64,000 nt of DNA, from contig NZ_SMGE01000001.1 in NCBI RefSeq assembly GCF_004339525.1, positions 992,001 to 1,056,000 of the forward strand, read 5' to 3'. The DNA is from Flavobacterium sp. 90 (GTDB taxonomy: Bacteria > Bacteroidota > Bacteroidia > Flavobacteriales > Flavobacteriaceae). Below, piece after piece: positions 1 through 9,898 of this stretch (position 1 is its first letter; each line of letters begins with the position of its first letter). The position numbers were made by a program, and so were the translations under genes. Under the pieces are notes generated by a model, which saw only the letters and a program-made list of their open reading frames with translations, was not told the origin of the DNA and made no database searches.

Positions 1-633
1 TTAGCATTCTTTAATACTGAGATTAAAGATTTCCAAACAAACGTTCAGGCTGCTGAATTAGGTGTAAACCGTGGATATCTTGCTAATGCAGATAAAGTAC
101 GTGTAAGAGGTGCAGAATTAGACGCTAGTTTTGTAGTAAACAGAAATCTAACAATAAATGGTGCTGCAACTTATACTGAAGGTACTTATGTGAAATTCAC
201 AAATGCACCACTTCCATTAGAAGAAACAGGAACTACTGTTGGAGGAGTTCAGGTAGCTTATAAAGATGTTTCAGGAACAGATTTGCCTGGTGTATCAAGA
301 TGGGCAGGATCATTGGGTGGTGAACTTTCTGATGATGCTAAATTCTTTGGAAACGCTGGAAAAATATTCCTTGCTGTTGATTCTTATGCACGTTCTGAAT
401 TTTCTTCAAGCCCTTCAGCTTCAAAATACTTAATCGTTCCGGGTTATGCGATCTTTAATGCTCGTTTAGGTTTCCGTGCTTCCGAAGGTTTATCGATTCA
501 CTTTTGGGGACGTAACTTATTGAACAAAGATTACTACGAACAATTATTGCCTGCTGGTGGAAACACAGGACAATATGCAGGTGTAATTGGAGATCAAAGA
601 ACATACGGAATCACATTGAAATACAAATTGTAG
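1..633 (+). CDS. TonB-dependent receptor, C-terminal part (5' end outside window)
   Basis: The reading frame is open from the first base of the window and ends at 633, so only the last 210 residues of a longer protein are seen. The sequence is made of alternating beta strands rich in aromatic residues and ends in a strand with terminal YGITLKYKL, as expected for the last strand of an outer-membrane barrel. A GRNLLNKDYYE segment near the end is typical of the final strands of TonB-dependent receptors. The family imports iron complexes, vitamins or glycans across the outer membrane using TonB energy. The ligand cannot be told from this fragment. The ATG at 190 lies inside the frame and is not the true start. 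Confidence 0.85.
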   Translation, partial: LAFFNTEIKDFQTNVQAAELGVNRGYLANADKVRVRGAELDASFVVNRNLTINGAATYTEGTYVKFTNAPLPLEETGTTVGGVQVAYKDVSGTDLPGVSRWAGSLGGELSDDAKFFGNAGKIFLAVDSYARSEFSSSPSASKYLIVPGYAIFNARLGFRASEGLSIHFWGRNLLNKDYYEQLLPAGGNTGQYAGVIGDQRTYGITLKYKL

Positions 634-656
634 TCAGTTAGTTAATTTTTTATATA

Positions 657-697
657 CACAAAGCGAGGTAGGTTTTTAAACTTACCTCGCTTTTTTA
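657..697 (+). terminator. Rho-independent terminator after the receptor gene
   Basis: A hairpin with arms AAGCGAGGTAG / TTACCTCGCTT around a short loop is followed by a T run, 25 bases after the receptor stop codon. Confidence 0.8.
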
Positions 698-810
698 TTA
701 CCAATCATGAAATCACAAAATAGCTTTTAAAACGAATTTAAAAATCAATTTATACTTCTATAAATCAATTCTCATTTGTATATATTCGCAGCCTGAATTA
801 TATAGATTAG

Positions 811-1551
811 ATGAAATTTGTCAAAACACTGTTCTTATTTGGCCTTATAAGTCCATTTTTATCGGCACAAAATCTAAAGAAAACAGATCAGCAAACCCTT
901 ACCTGGATTAGATATTATAACATTTTACCTATAACGGAAAAGTGGGCAATTCACTCTGAATTTGACAATCGCAGTTTTTTAAATCCTGTTCACGAAAATC
1001 TATTTGTTATAAGAGTTCAAGGTCGTTATCGCGTCAATAAATTTGCAGAATTAGGAGGAGGTTTTGCTTATTTTAATGTAAATACTCAAGATCCTAATAT
1101 CGATCCGGATTTCTCTGTTCCGGAATATCGAGTTCAACAAGATATTACTTTCATAAACGATATTGGAAAAATTACATTTCACAATCGTTTTCAACTTGAA
1201 GAACGGTTTATTCAAAAAACCAATAAAATAGAATTATTGGATGATTTTTCTTTTGCTTACCGATTTAGATATAGATTACAATCGACTTTTGATCTTTGGA
1301 AAAAAGAAAAACGAAGCCTAAAAGCAACTATTTCTGATGAAATCATGTTTAATTTTGGAGAAGATAATAGAAAAAATACGTTTGATCAAAACCGATTTTA
1401 TGTCGCATTGCGTTATCATTTTAATCCTAATATTGGTTTAGAAGTTGGCTATCTAAAAAGCTTTCAGCGACGTGCAAGCGGTCTTGATTTTTATGATCGG
1501 GATATTATTCGTTTTACGCTTTATCATAGAATTGACAGGAAAATTAGATAA
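811..1551 (+). CDS. DUF2490 family outer-membrane protein
   Basis: This 246-residue protein begins with a signal peptide (MKFVKTLFLFGLISPFLSAQ) and continues as repeated amphipathic beta strands with motifs such as WAIHSEFDNRSF, FHNRFQLEERF and FYVALRYHFN. That pattern, with a basic C-terminus after LYHRID, matches the DUF2490 family of Bacteroidota, predicted beta-barrel proteins with no known substrate. It stands alone, with a terminator before it and a repeat-filled gap after it. Family assignment is from recall of the pattern; function is unknown. Confidence 0.75.
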   Translation: MKFVKTLFLFGLISPFLSAQNLKKTDQQTLTWIRYYNILPITEKWAIHSEFDNRSFLNPVHENLFVIRVQGRYRVNKFAELGGGFAYFNVNTQDPNIDPDFSVPEYRVQQDITFINDIGKITFHNRFQLEERFIQKTNKIELLDDFSFAYRFRYRLQSTFDLWKKEKRSLKATISDEIMFNFGEDNRKNTFDQNRFYVALRYHFNPNIGLEVGYLKSFQRRASGLDFYDRDIIRFTLYHRIDRKIR

Positions 1552-1610
1552 TGTGGTAATTTGATAATGTGGCAATTAGATAATTTTCCTTGAAATTTAA
1601 TTTGAATTCA

Positions 1611-1900
1611 AAAAAAAGACGCAGTGCTGTGCGCCTCTAACTTCAATTAGATCTGTTCAATCCGTAAAATCTGTGGGCATAAAAAAGACGCACTGCTGTG
1701 CGCCTCTACGATAAAATCTTTGTCGCTCTACAATTCAAAAAAACCTTAGAACCTTAGAATCTTAGAATCTTTTCTAAGACGCACTGCTGTGCGCCTCTAC
1801 GATAAAACCTTTGTCGTTTTACAATTTTTAAAAAACCTTAGCAGCTCAGAACCTCAGAAACTTAGAACCTTTTCTAAGACGCACTGCTGTGCGCCTCTAC
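1611..1900. repeat. Short palindromic repeat, four copies in the gap 1552-1942
   Basis: The core GACGCACTGCTGTGCGCCTC occurs at about 1618 (one base changed), 1687, 1779 and 1879. The last two are exactly 100 bases apart and share flanking text with repeated ACCTTAGAA words. Each core can fold CGCAC/GTGCG around TGCT. A fifth copy with similar flanks is at 59853-59877. No gene is visible in this gap; short open frames here only run through the repeats. Confidence 0.85.
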
Positions 1901-1942
1901 GGAAAAACCTTTGTTCCTTCGAACCTCTGAACCTTTGTACCT

Positions 1943-4696
1943 TTAATCCCTTCTTCTCTTCCCTCCTTTTTCTGCGGCTGCAAAATTTCCAAATTTATAG
2001 GCCAGAGAAAACATGACGTAACGTTTAAGAACTGTATTTTCTTCATCACGAATTGACGTTGCCGAAATAGTTCTTGTGGCACTTTGATTTTGATTTAAGA
2101 CATCGTAAACTTTAATTTTTGCATATAGTTTTTTATCAAAAAATCCATACGATAAACTTGTATTCCAAAGAAAGAAATCTTTCTTGAAGTCACTCGAAAT
2201 ATTAGAATTATAAGTATATCCAAAATCATTTCCGAAAATGAAATTTAAAGGCCAGTAATTCGTGGTTTGCAAATTGATTCTGTGCACCACATTCGAAGTC
2301 GCATCACGCGTATAATTCTCATAACTAGTTTCATTATAAGTCAAACTGTATGATGGCGAAATAGACAATAATTCCCCATATTCATACGTCAGATAAACTC
2401 TTGGTGTAATTGCTATTGCTTTTGCGTTGTACAAAACAGCATTTGTAAAACCTTTATCAAAAGAATAGCTTCCGTTAATTCCCAAACCATATCTCAAAAC
2501 GTGTGCATCTCTTTTTACCGATTGATTCCAATTTCCGCCAATCGATGCAATATAAGTTCCGGAGATATTGGCATAAGTAGTTGTTCTTTTTCCGCTATCG
2601 TCATATACCGAAGTCGAAACAACATCATTATTATAATAATCTGCTTTGATAAACATACTATAACCCGAACGTGTTCTAAAATCAAAATTCTTAAAATCAA
2701 TTCCTGCGCTGCTTTTTTCTATCGGATTTAAATTTGGATTTCCAATTACGGTATTCAACGGATTCATCAAATTTAAAACGGGCAATAATTGCGTAGCGCT
2801 CGGAAGCGAATTCGAATAATCATATTTTAAAGTCAGGTTTTTAGAACGGCTGAATTTGTATCTTATCAATGCATTTGCAAAAGGCAAAGCATATGTTTTA
2901 TTCAAATCAGTTGAATTTCCTAAGTAAAGAGAATGATTATCATAATCGATAATAGAAGTTTTGGTGCTAAGATTTATGATGAATTTACTTTTTTTCAATG
3001 TAATTCCAAATTTAGGACTTACTGAACTTTGTCTTGAACTGATGTAATTTGTCAACGATAAATTCAAATCAGAATAGGATTCTGTAGCAGCATTAAAATC
3101 AAACGTTTTTTGATCGTTTACTGTTTTTTGCCAGTCAAAATCAGAACCAAATCTAATTTTCAATGAATCTGTAATAGGTTCTGTATATTCCAAATCCAAA
3201 GTATAAGAATCAGAACTTGTATTGTTTTTACTGTTTTGATTTCGTTCATCGTTTGGTTTTCCGTCTTGATAAAATATAGTTTGAGAAAGATTCATTGTAT
3301 TCGAATCGTTTCTGGTATTATTATTATTAAAAACGAAACTTAGATTGCGCGATTCTTTTTCAAAAGTTTTATTGAAATTAATCGCATTCATAAAATTATT
3401 ATTCGTGCTTTCGCTTTTAGATTCTGACTTGCTTTCGTTCAATGCGACACCGTTTTCATCCTCAGATGCTGTACTTGATTTTGAATCACTATTTGCTCTG
3501 GTTTGATTAAAAGTTGGCGCAATATAAATATGAGTCGTTGGATTAATTTTGTAATCTAACTCCAGATTAACCTTATTTCCGGTATTTTCACTTCTTGATT
3601 TCGAATCAGATGCCGTAAGAATATTTCCCGTTGGTAAAAAATTAACTTGATTTGATTTACTATCATTATTATTAATCGAATTCGAAAAATTATAACTACT
3701 CGTAATGTCCAATTTTTTAGACAATGCATCAAAATAATTAATTCCTGCCAAATTAGACTGCGTGATTCCTTTTCCGCCTCCGGAACTTTGATTCATATTT
3801 TTACTATTTCGTCCTCCGCCCATACTATCAAAAACATCATCCATAGAAAAGCCTGTCGAATTGATATTATTGGAAGAAGCTAATACACTTATTTTCTGTT
3901 GATTTTTGAAAAAATTCAGCATTAAACTACTTTCATAACGATCATCAGAACCGAAACCACCGAGTATTTTTCCGAAGAAACCTTTATTTTTCTTTTCGTC
4001 AATCGTCAAATTTATACTCGAATAATCGGAGGTTGATTCTTGTTTTGCAAATTCTTCTTTCTTGGTTTTAAAATCCGAAACCTGAACTTTCTTGATAATA
4101 TCGGCAGGCAAATTTTTAAGGATCAAAGCTCCGTCTTTATCAAAAAAGGTCTTTCCGTTGACTAAAAACTGCGTTACTTCCCTTCCGTTTACGGTAACTT
4201 TTCCGTTATTATCAACATCAACGCCGGGCAATTGCTTTAGCAAAGCTTCAACATTGGCATCCGGACGAACTTTATAAGAAGATGCATTAAACTCCAGAGT
4301 ATCTTTTTTGATTGTAATTGGTGGCGCTTCGGTTTTAATTACTACATTATCCAGCGCATTTACACTTTCTAATAAATATAGTTTTCCAAAATCTTTGCTT
4401 TCCAAAATCCCTTTATGTTCTTCAACAAAAGGCTGATATCCCATATAATTTACTTTCAGAAAAACAGGTTTATCTATTTTTTTAGTGTTGATTCTAAAAA
4501 CTCCATTTTTATCTGTCGTTGCATATTCGATAACGGTAGAATCTTTAACGGTAGAAAAATAGACGGTCGCCATTTCCAGCGGCAACTGCGTATTGATATC
4601 AACAATGATTCCTTTGATCACAATATCATTGCTTTGCGCATTCGAGACAGAACAAATAAGAAGAAAAAACAATAGATAAGCGAGAGATTTGGTCAT
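1943..4696 (-). CDS. Outer-membrane beta-barrel protein with carboxypeptidase-like N-terminal domain
   Basis: A 917-residue protein with a signal peptide (MTKSLAYLLFFLLICSVSNAQ), then a carboxypeptidase-regulatory-like beta-sandwich (about residues 24-110: IKGIIVDINTQLPLEMATVYF, TDKNGVFRIN), a plug-like segment (about 130-225, VEALLKQLPGVDVDNNGKVT and LPADIIKKVQV) and a long barrel. This order matches the TonB-receptor-like outer-membrane barrel family common in Flavobacteriia. The middle is unusually rich in Asn and Ser (many SKSESK and NNN stretches). No SusD partner or enzyme is adjacent, so the ligand is unknown. The C-terminus is basic (GGKRRRD) instead of the usual aromatic end, which is odd for a barrel. 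Confidence 0.8.
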   Translation of the reverse strand: MTKSLAYLLFFLLICSVSNAQSNDIVIKGIIVDINTQLPLEMATVYFSTVKDSTVIEYATTDKNGVFRINTKKIDKPVFLKVNYMGYQPFVEEHKGILESKDFGKLYLLESVNALDNVVIKTEAPPITIKKDTLEFNASSYKVRPDANVEALLKQLPGVDVDNNGKVTVNGREVTQFLVNGKTFFDKDGALILKNLPADIIKKVQVSDFKTKKEEFAKQESTSDYSSINLTIDEKKNKGFFGKILGGFGSDDRYESSLMLNFFKNQQKISVLASSNNINSTGFSMDDVFDSMGGGRNSKNMNQSSGGGKGITQSNLAGINYFDALSKKLDITSSYNFSNSINNNDSKSNQVNFLPTGNILTASDSKSRSENTGNKVNLELDYKINPTTHIYIAPTFNQTRANSDSKSSTASEDENGVALNESKSESKSESTNNNFMNAINFNKTFEKESRNLSFVFNNNNTRNDSNTMNLSQTIFYQDGKPNDERNQNSKNNTSSDSYTLDLEYTEPITDSLKIRFGSDFDWQKTVNDQKTFDFNAATESYSDLNLSLTNYISSRQSSVSPKFGITLKKSKFIINLSTKTSIIDYDNHSLYLGNSTDLNKTYALPFANALIRYKFSRSKNLTLKYDYSNSLPSATQLLPVLNLMNPLNTVIGNPNLNPIEKSSAGIDFKNFDFRTRSGYSMFIKADYYNNDVVSTSVYDDSGKRTTTYANISGTYIASIGGNWNQSVKRDAHVLRYGLGINGSYSFDKGFTNAVLYNAKAIAITPRVYLTYEYGELLSISPSYSLTYNETSYENYTRDATSNVVHRINLQTTNYWPLNFIFGNDFGYTYNSNISSDFKKDFFLWNTSLSYGFFDKKLYAKIKVYDVLNQNQSATRTISATSIRDEENTVLKRYVMFSLAYKFGNFAAAEKGGKRRRD

Positions 4697-5075
4697 AAGA
4701 AAGGGTTAGTTATGCTAGTAAGACTAACAAAGAAATCAAAGGTTTAACGGGGTATTCAAAGTTTTATTAGGTTTTTTATCGCAAATATCTCAAATCAATT
4801 CTATTTACAAGGGATTTTAGATGTTATTTTTTGAAAGAAAACTACCAATTAAAACTCGCAAACTTTTCTTTTATCTTGATTTTTTTTTCTTAAAAAGACT
4901 TGTAAAAAGGGGGAATTGCCCCTTATAAAAACGGTACTTCACCTTGCTTCTATCTTATAAAAATGCAAAACCTTTGTGATGTAAAATTTAAAAGACGAGA
5001 CCCTATTAAAAATTCTGAAACAATGCTTCAGAAACATCAAAAAAAACTATTACAGACAATTTAAACCAATTAATC
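4697..5075. other. Gap between divergent genes, no gene seen
   Basis: This 379-base AT-rich gap separates two divergently transcribed genes and should hold both promoters. I find no clear TAnnTTTG element and no conserved RNA. The last 20 bases before 5076 contain a plausible A-rich leader only. Confidence 0.5.
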
Positions 5076-6944
5076 ATGAAAAATATTTTTAAAGGCACCT
5101 TACGAGGATATGTATGTGAGGATTGTATTGAGGCGATATCCGGAGTTGAAGTTTTATTTTATCTTCCGTACAGAAAAGAAACCCGCCCGACGAATCAGGT
5201 TGCAAATACTAAAGATACATTTCATTATGTATCAAAAGAGGAAGCAAAACAAAGACAAGAGTTATATATTGGCAAAGCCAAAACAGATCCCAAAGGGAAT
5301 TTTGAATTCGAAATTGACGAAAGATACGTGGGTTCTGATTTAGATATCGATTTTATTTGCGGAACGGTTCCTCCAAAATTTCCAAAACCAAAAAGAGACG
5401 AAATTGTACAATTTCATATTACAACATTATCAATACATTCTGAGCTTGAACAACAAACAAAAGACCTAAACTTGAGATGGCAATGTAATATTGCTTATAA
5501 ATGGTGGTGCTATATAAGAGGCCATTATTTTGATGCGTGGGTTATTTGTGGACATTTGAGAAACTGCAAAACCGGAAAACCTATTGCAAATGCAAAAGTT
5601 ACTGCAATGGATGCCGATTTTCTAACAGATGATAATTTAGGTTCTGATACAACGGATGCTTCCGGACATTTTAGAATCGATTATACCTCTGTAGATTTCA
5701 AAAAAACCTTTTTATCGCCATGGATAAATATCGAAACAGATCCTAATTTCCTTTCTTTTCAAAGTGGTCCGGACGTTTATTTCAAAGCCGAATTAAGCGG
5801 AACAACTTTAATCAATGAAACAAAAGCAGATGCGCGCAAAAATGTAGGCTATTGTCTATGTGTCAATTTATGTTCTGAAATAAATGTTTTTGATCCCGAG
5901 GGGCCTGGTTTTCCGAGTGCATGGACAGGAATTGGAACCGCTTTTAGTTCTTCTTTCGGATTAGGCGTTCACGATTTTGATGCCGATGGTTTTGCGGGCT
6001 CCGGCAAACATGTATTGTACAGCACTATCCGTTTAACCGGACAAGCAGCTTTAAAATCAGCTGGCGGATACCCAATTGAATATCGTTTTAGAATCAGCGA
6101 TACAACTGCACCCAATAATTCAGCTCCTTTAGATGAAACAAATTTTACCAAAACTATTGGAGTCGACAGCGGCTTATTTGCTCCAAGTACTGTTTCTAAA
6201 TTATCCAGAAAAATTCCCATTCTTGACCATGATATTATTTATGTAGACAGCGCTCAAAGTGATTTTGATGCTCAAGGCTGGTTTGATGTAAACAAGTCCA
6301 TTGAGAGAGCTTTGGTAACAAATGGTTTTACTCTTGCAGATTTACCGCTATATAATATTATCGAAGAAGACACACTAATTTCTCTAAATACAGCAGCATT
6401 AACAACTGCTGTAGGCATTACTCCGGACAGTATTAATCCGGGACAAAATATTCCTCCTGCAAGTAAAGCTCCGCTGGAAAAATTTGCAATACGATTCGAA
6501 ATCAGAGAAGTGATTAACAAAGCAACCAATAGTTTTGGCGTTATTGATGGCAACGGAACAACATTAAATTCTGTTGTAATGAACAATACTCCAATATACA
6601 GACAATTGTCTATAAAAGAGCTAGAAGAAAGCACACTTTGTACTCCTGTAAACGGCACAATACACGCTAAATATACCTTATATCACCGCTATTTATCGAC
6701 TTGCAAATTGAACATAAGAAAAAATAGTGAAAGCACTGAAAGAGATATTATAGACGGTATCATTGATACTGCGCCAGCTGTTGACGAAAGAACAAGTAGT
6801 AGTTCTAAACTAAATGATCCGCCAACTTTAGCGCGTTGTACTTATATCGTAAAACTATATTCGTCTACGCGAAAACACGATGGCGACAACGGTGATTCTG
6901 ATGGAGGAACACCGCTTGAACAACTTTTCTTCTACGACGTTTAA
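5076..6944 (+). CDS. Large protein of unknown function with carboxypeptidase-regulatory-like domains
   Basis: The 622-residue product has no signal peptide or membrane segment. Two stretches look like transthyretin/carboxypeptidase-regulatory folds: residues 4-95 (LRGYVCEDCIEAISGVEVLF, then DPKGNFEFEID) and about 155-215 (ICGHLRNCKTGKPIANAKVT, then DASGHFRIDY). The middle holds a GSGKHVLYSTIRLTGQA segment and the C-terminus is charged. Paired cysteines (CEDC, YCLCVNLC) recur. I cannot name the family; it may be a modular scaffold, possibly delivered outside the cell by another system. It has its own terminator at 6969 and no operon partner. Confidence 0.65.
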   Translation: MKNIFKGTLRGYVCEDCIEAISGVEVLFYLPYRKETRPTNQVANTKDTFHYVSKEEAKQRQELYIGKAKTDPKGNFEFEIDERYVGSDLDIDFICGTVPPKFPKPKRDEIVQFHITTLSIHSELEQQTKDLNLRWQCNIAYKWWCYIRGHYFDAWVICGHLRNCKTGKPIANAKVTAMDADFLTDDNLGSDTTDASGHFRIDYTSVDFKKTFLSPWINIETDPNFLSFQSGPDVYFKAELSGTTLINETKADARKNVGYCLCVNLCSEINVFDPEGPGFPSAWTGIGTAFSSSFGLGVHDFDADGFAGSGKHVLYSTIRLTGQAALKSAGGYPIEYRFRISDTTAPNNSAPLDETNFTKTIGVDSGLFAPSTVSKLSRKIPILDHDIIYVDSAQSDFDAQGWFDVNKSIERALVTNGFTLADLPLYNIIEEDTLISLNTAALTTAVGITPDSINPGQNIPPASKAPLEKFAIRFEIREVINKATNSFGVIDGNGTTLNSVVMNNTPIYRQLSIKELEESTLCTPVNGTIHAKYTLYHRYLSTCKLNIRKNSESTERDIIDGIIDTAPAVDERTSSSSKLNDPPTLARCTYIVKLYSSTRKHDGDNGDSDGGTPLEQLFFYDV

Positions 6945-6968
6945 CAACCATTTCTAAATAAACCACAA

Positions 6969-7008
6969 AAAAAAAGCAACATTTCAAAATTCGAAATGTT
7001 GCTTTTTT
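6969..7008. terminator. Bidirectional terminator between convergent genes
   Basis: The perfect stem AAAAAGCAACATTTC / GAAATGTTGCTTTTT has A and T tracts on either side. It can stop transcription of the plus-strand gene ending at 6944 and of der ending at 7029. Confidence 0.85.
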
Positions 7009-7028
7009 ATTAACTGTAAAAAGAAATT

Positions 7029-8339
7029 TTATTTCTCTCTGATATAAATATCGATTGGCACTCCTGCGAAGTCCCAATTTTCTCTAATTTTATTCTCCAA
7101 ATATCTTTTATATGGCTCCTTAACGTATTGTGGCATATTTGCAAAAAACACAAACTGAGGCGTTAATGTTGGCAACTGCATACAATATTTAATTTTCACA
7201 TATTTCCCTTTTGTTGCTGGCGGCGGATAAGCTTCAATAACTTTCAACATATATTCGTTGAATTTTGAAGTTGCGATTCTTTGTTTTCTGTTTTCGAAAA
7301 CCTGAACCGTAGCTTCAAGTGCTTTCAATAAACGTTGTTTCGTTAAAGCCGAAACGAACAAAATTGGCACATCTGTAAAAGGCATTAATTCTTTTTTGAT
7401 TTTCTCTTCGTAATCACGAGTCGACATGGTATCTTTTTCAACCAAATCCCATTTGTTTACTAAGATTACGACACCTTTACGGTTTTTCTCAGCCAACCAA
7501 AAAATACTTTGATCCTGACCTTCAAATCCACGAGTTGCATCGATAACCAAAATACAAATATCTGCATGCTCAATCGCACGAACAGAACGCATTACCGAGT
7601 AAAACTCTAAATCTTCCTTCACCTTAGCCTTACGACGGATTCCCGCAGTATCAACCAGGTTAAATTCAAAACCAAAACGGTCAAATTTTGTGTCAATTGC
7701 ATCACGAGTTGTTCCTGCAATATCCGTAACCATAAAACGATCCTGACCAATTAAGGCGTTGATAAAGCTTGATTTACCAGCATTTGGACGTCCAACAACA
7801 GCAAAACGAGGTAAAACGATTTCTGGTTGAACAGGTTCTGGTTTTACAGGAAAAGATTCGATCAAAGCATCCAATAAATCTCCCGTTCCACTTCCTGAGA
7901 TACTTGCAAATGTATAATAATCTCCTAAACCAAGATTATAAAACTCCAAAGCATCTTTTTCGCGCATTGCGTTATCTACTTTATTAACAGCCAATAAAAC
8001 TGGTTTTGTTACCTTACGCAATAAACGCGCAACAACATCATCCATTGGTGTAATACCTTCTTCTACATCAACAACAAAAATAATAACATCTGCTTCATCG
8101 ATAGCAAGCTCCACTTGTTTACGGATTTCACCTTCAAATACGTCATCAGATCCACGAACATATCCGCCGGTATCAATCACAGAAAACTCTTTTCCGTTCC
8201 ACTCGCTTTTACCGTAGTTTCTATCTCTGGTAACTCCAGAAACCGAATCTACAATAGCTTCTCTTCTTTGTATCAGCCTATTAAAAAGGGTTGATTTCCC
8301 CACATTAGGTCTTCCTACTATCGCAACAATGTTATTCAT
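7029..8339 (-). CDS. der: GTPase Der (EngA), ribosome assembly
   Basis: Der is a tandem-GTPase needed for maturation of the 50S ribosomal subunit. The 436 residues show two complete GTPase domains followed by a KH-like domain: first P-loop GRPNVGKST at residues 9-17 with DTGG and NKVD, second P-loop GRPNAGKSS near residue 183 with DTAG and NKWD. The C-terminal part ([16 protein letters not shown]) is the usual KH-like end. Length is normal for the family. It lies downstream of era on the same strand, but a 404-base gap and its own candidate promoter suggest separate transcription. Confidence 0.97.
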   Translation of the reverse strand: MNNIVAIVGRPNVGKSTLFNRLIQRREAIVDSVSGVTRDRNYGKSEWNGKEFSVIDTGGYVRGSDDVFEGEIRKQVELAIDEADVIIFVVDVEEGITPMDDVVARLLRKVTKPVLLAVNKVDNAMREKDALEFYNLGLGDYYTFASISGSGTGDLLDALIESFPVKPEPVQPEIVLPRFAVVGRPNAGKSSFINALIGQDRFMVTDIAGTTRDAIDTKFDRFGFEFNLVDTAGIRRKAKVKEDLEFYSVMRSVRAIEHADICILVIDATRGFEGQDQSIFWLAEKNRKGVVILVNKWDLVEKDTMSTRDYEEKIKKELMPFTDVPILFVSALTKQRLLKALEATVQVFENRKQRIATSKFNEYMLKVIEAYPPPATKGKYVKIKYCMQLPTLTPQFVFFANMPQYVKEPYKRYLENKIRENWDFAGVPIDIYIREK

Positions 8340-8436
8340 TTTTTTGAATTTTTGATTTTAGACTTTAGATTTTTTGATTTTAGTCTCCCATAATCAATCA
8401 CTTATAAATCCAAAATCCTTTTATTTTAATTTTTTG

Positions 8437-8444
8437 CAAAGGTA
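8437..8444 (-). promoter_or_regulatory. Candidate -7 element for der, in gap 8340-8743
   Basis: On the minus strand the gap between era and der reads TACCTTTG, a match to the Bacteroidota -7 consensus TAnnTTTG, about 97 bases upstream of the der start. No good TTG -33 box is seen at the usual distance. The rest of this 404-base gap has no gene, only partial inverted words such as CCTGGCTAAAGAAGCCAG. Confidence 0.45.
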
Positions 8445-8743
8445 GTTAAAAAAGTGACTAAGTCGCTAAGTTTCTAAGTACCTAAGTTTTTTATTATTTT
8501 TCCTGTTATTTCAGACTATTTTTTGGGAGCTATTTCCTGCTATTCGTTACAATCTTTTCCTGGCTAAAGAAGCCAGAAAAAGGATTTCCACTTCTATCAG
8601 GGCTAGGGCTTCAGTTTTCAATATCAGCTTTCTGTTTTATACAAAACCTTTTATTTTCAAAACATGAAACCTGAAACAACTTTAACCATTCCAATTTCGC
8701 ATTTCTAACAAATCAACAATTAAACAATTAACCGATTAAACCA

Positions 8744-9631
8744 CTACTGATTATATCCAAATCGTTTCAACATATTCGCATTGCTTCTCCAGTTTTTATT
8801 CACCTTAACAACAAGTTCAATATGAATTTGTTTTCCGAAGAATTTCTCCAGATCTGCGCGAGCCTCGGTTCCAACTTTTTTCAAAGCAGCACCTTTATGT
8901 CCAATAATGATTCCTTTTTGAGTTTCGCGTTCCACCATAATAATCGAACGGATTCTGATAATAGCTTCGTCTTCAAAAAATTCTTCCGTTACGATTTCAA
9001 CCGCATACGGAATCTCTTTGCTGTAATTCAACAAGATTTTTTCACGAATCGTTTCGTTTACGAAAAAACGTTCCGGTTTATCTGTTAATTGATCTTTTGG
9101 ATAATATGCAGGAGATTCTGGAAGTAACTCAATGATTCTGCCAAAAACTTCCGGTACATTAAAATTCTGTAAAGCCGAGATTGGGAAAATTTCAGCATTT
9201 GGCACTTTTGCAGTCCAGAATGCAACTTGTTCCTCTAATTGTTCCTGATTTGAGTTGTCAATTTTATTCAACAATAACAAAACCGGAATTTTAGCGTGGA
9301 TAATTTTATTAAAGAAAGCTTCATCTTTTAAGTCCTGCTCTCCTATTTCGACCATATAAACCAGAATATCAGCATCTTCAAAAGCCGATTTTACAAAGTT
9401 CATCATCGATTCCTGCATTTCATAAGCCGGTTTGATGATTCCTGGAGTATCCGATAATATAAGTTGAAAATCCTCGCCATTCACGATTCCAAGAATACGG
9501 TGACGAGTTGTTTGTGCTTTTGATGTAATAATCGATAATCTTTCTCCAACAAAGGCGTTCATCAATGTTGATTTTCCAACGTTTGGATTCCCGATGATGT
9601 TTACAAAACCTGCTTTATGTGACATTTGCAT
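8744..9631 (-). CDS. era: GTPase Era, 16S rRNA and 30S maturation
   Basis: Era binds the 3' end of 16S rRNA and helps 30S assembly. The 295-residue protein has the P-loop GNPNVGKST (about residues 14-22), DTPG, NKID and a C-terminal KH domain with the signature GHKGAALKKVGTEAR and the ending NWRSNANMLKRFGYN. Length fits the family. Two ATG codons (9631 and 9625) are possible starts. Era and Der genes are often near each other in Flavobacteriia, in agreement with this layout. Confidence 0.97.
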   Translation of the reverse strand: MQMSHKAGFVNIIGNPNVGKSTLMNAFVGERLSIITSKAQTTRHRILGIVNGEDFQLILSDTPGIIKPAYEMQESMMNFVKSAFEDADILVYMVEIGEQDLKDEAFFNKIIHAKIPVLLLLNKIDNSNQEQLEEQVAFWTAKVPNAEIFPISALQNFNVPEVFGRIIELLPESPAYYPKDQLTDKPERFFVNETIREKILLNYSKEIPYAVEIVTEEFFEDEAIIRIRSIIMVERETQKGIIIGHKGAALKKVGTEARADLEKFFGKQIHIELVVKVNKNWRSNANMLKRFGYNQ

Positions 9632-9645
9632 ATTATTTATTTTGC

Positions 9646-9653
9646 AAAGGTAG
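9646..9653 (-). promoter_or_regulatory. Candidate -7 element for era
   Basis: The minus strand reads TACCTTTGCAAAA just upstream of era, the same words as upstream of der. A start point a few bases downstream would give a leader of only about 10 bases. No convincing -33 box is seen. Confidence 0.45.
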
Positions 9654-9699
9654 TCATATCAACTCAATACAGAAAATAAAACATTTTTTAATCTTTTCG

Positions 9700-9729
9700 T
9701 TGGATTTCTCAAAAAACGGCGTATCTTTG
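9700..9729 (+). promoter_or_regulatory. Bacteroidota-type promoter of the initiator tRNA
   Basis: TTG (9700-9702) and TATCTTTG (9722-9729) are separated by 19 bases, the classical spacing for the primary sigma factor of Bacteroidota. The mature tRNA begins 13 bases after the -7 element. Confidence 0.85.
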
Positions 9730-9741
9730 CACCCGAAACAT

Positions 9742-9814
9742 CGCGGGATAGAGCAGTAGGCAGCTCGTCGGGCTCATAACCCGAAGGTCACAGGTTCGAG
9801 TCCTGTTCCCGCTA
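9742..9814 (+). tRNA. Initiator tRNA-Met (CAT)
   Basis: The 73 bases fold into a full cloverleaf: acceptor CGCGGGA/TCCCGCT, D arm, anticodon loop CTCATAA (anticodon CAT), T loop TTCGAGT and discriminator A. Two features mark it as the initiator and not the elongator: the first acceptor pair is mismatched (C1 with T72) and the anticodon stem has three stacked G-C pairs next to the loop (GGG/CCC). The CCA end is not encoded. Confidence 0.95.
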
Positions 9815-9821
9815 CTAAGAC

Positions 9822-9853
9822 AAAAAGCTTCAGAGAAATCTGGAGCTTTTTTG
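9822..9853 (+). terminator. Terminator of the initiator tRNA (GAAA-loop hairpin family)
   Basis: AAAGCTTCAGA and TCTGGAGCTTT form an 11-bp stem closed by a GAAA loop and followed by T residues. The same hairpin recurs at 10921, 12497, 17565, 19893 (diverged), 30464 and 34238. Confidence 0.85.
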
Positions 9854-9898
9854 TTTTGGATTACTTTGAAATTTTTGCGTTCACGAGCGGGGTTAAGT

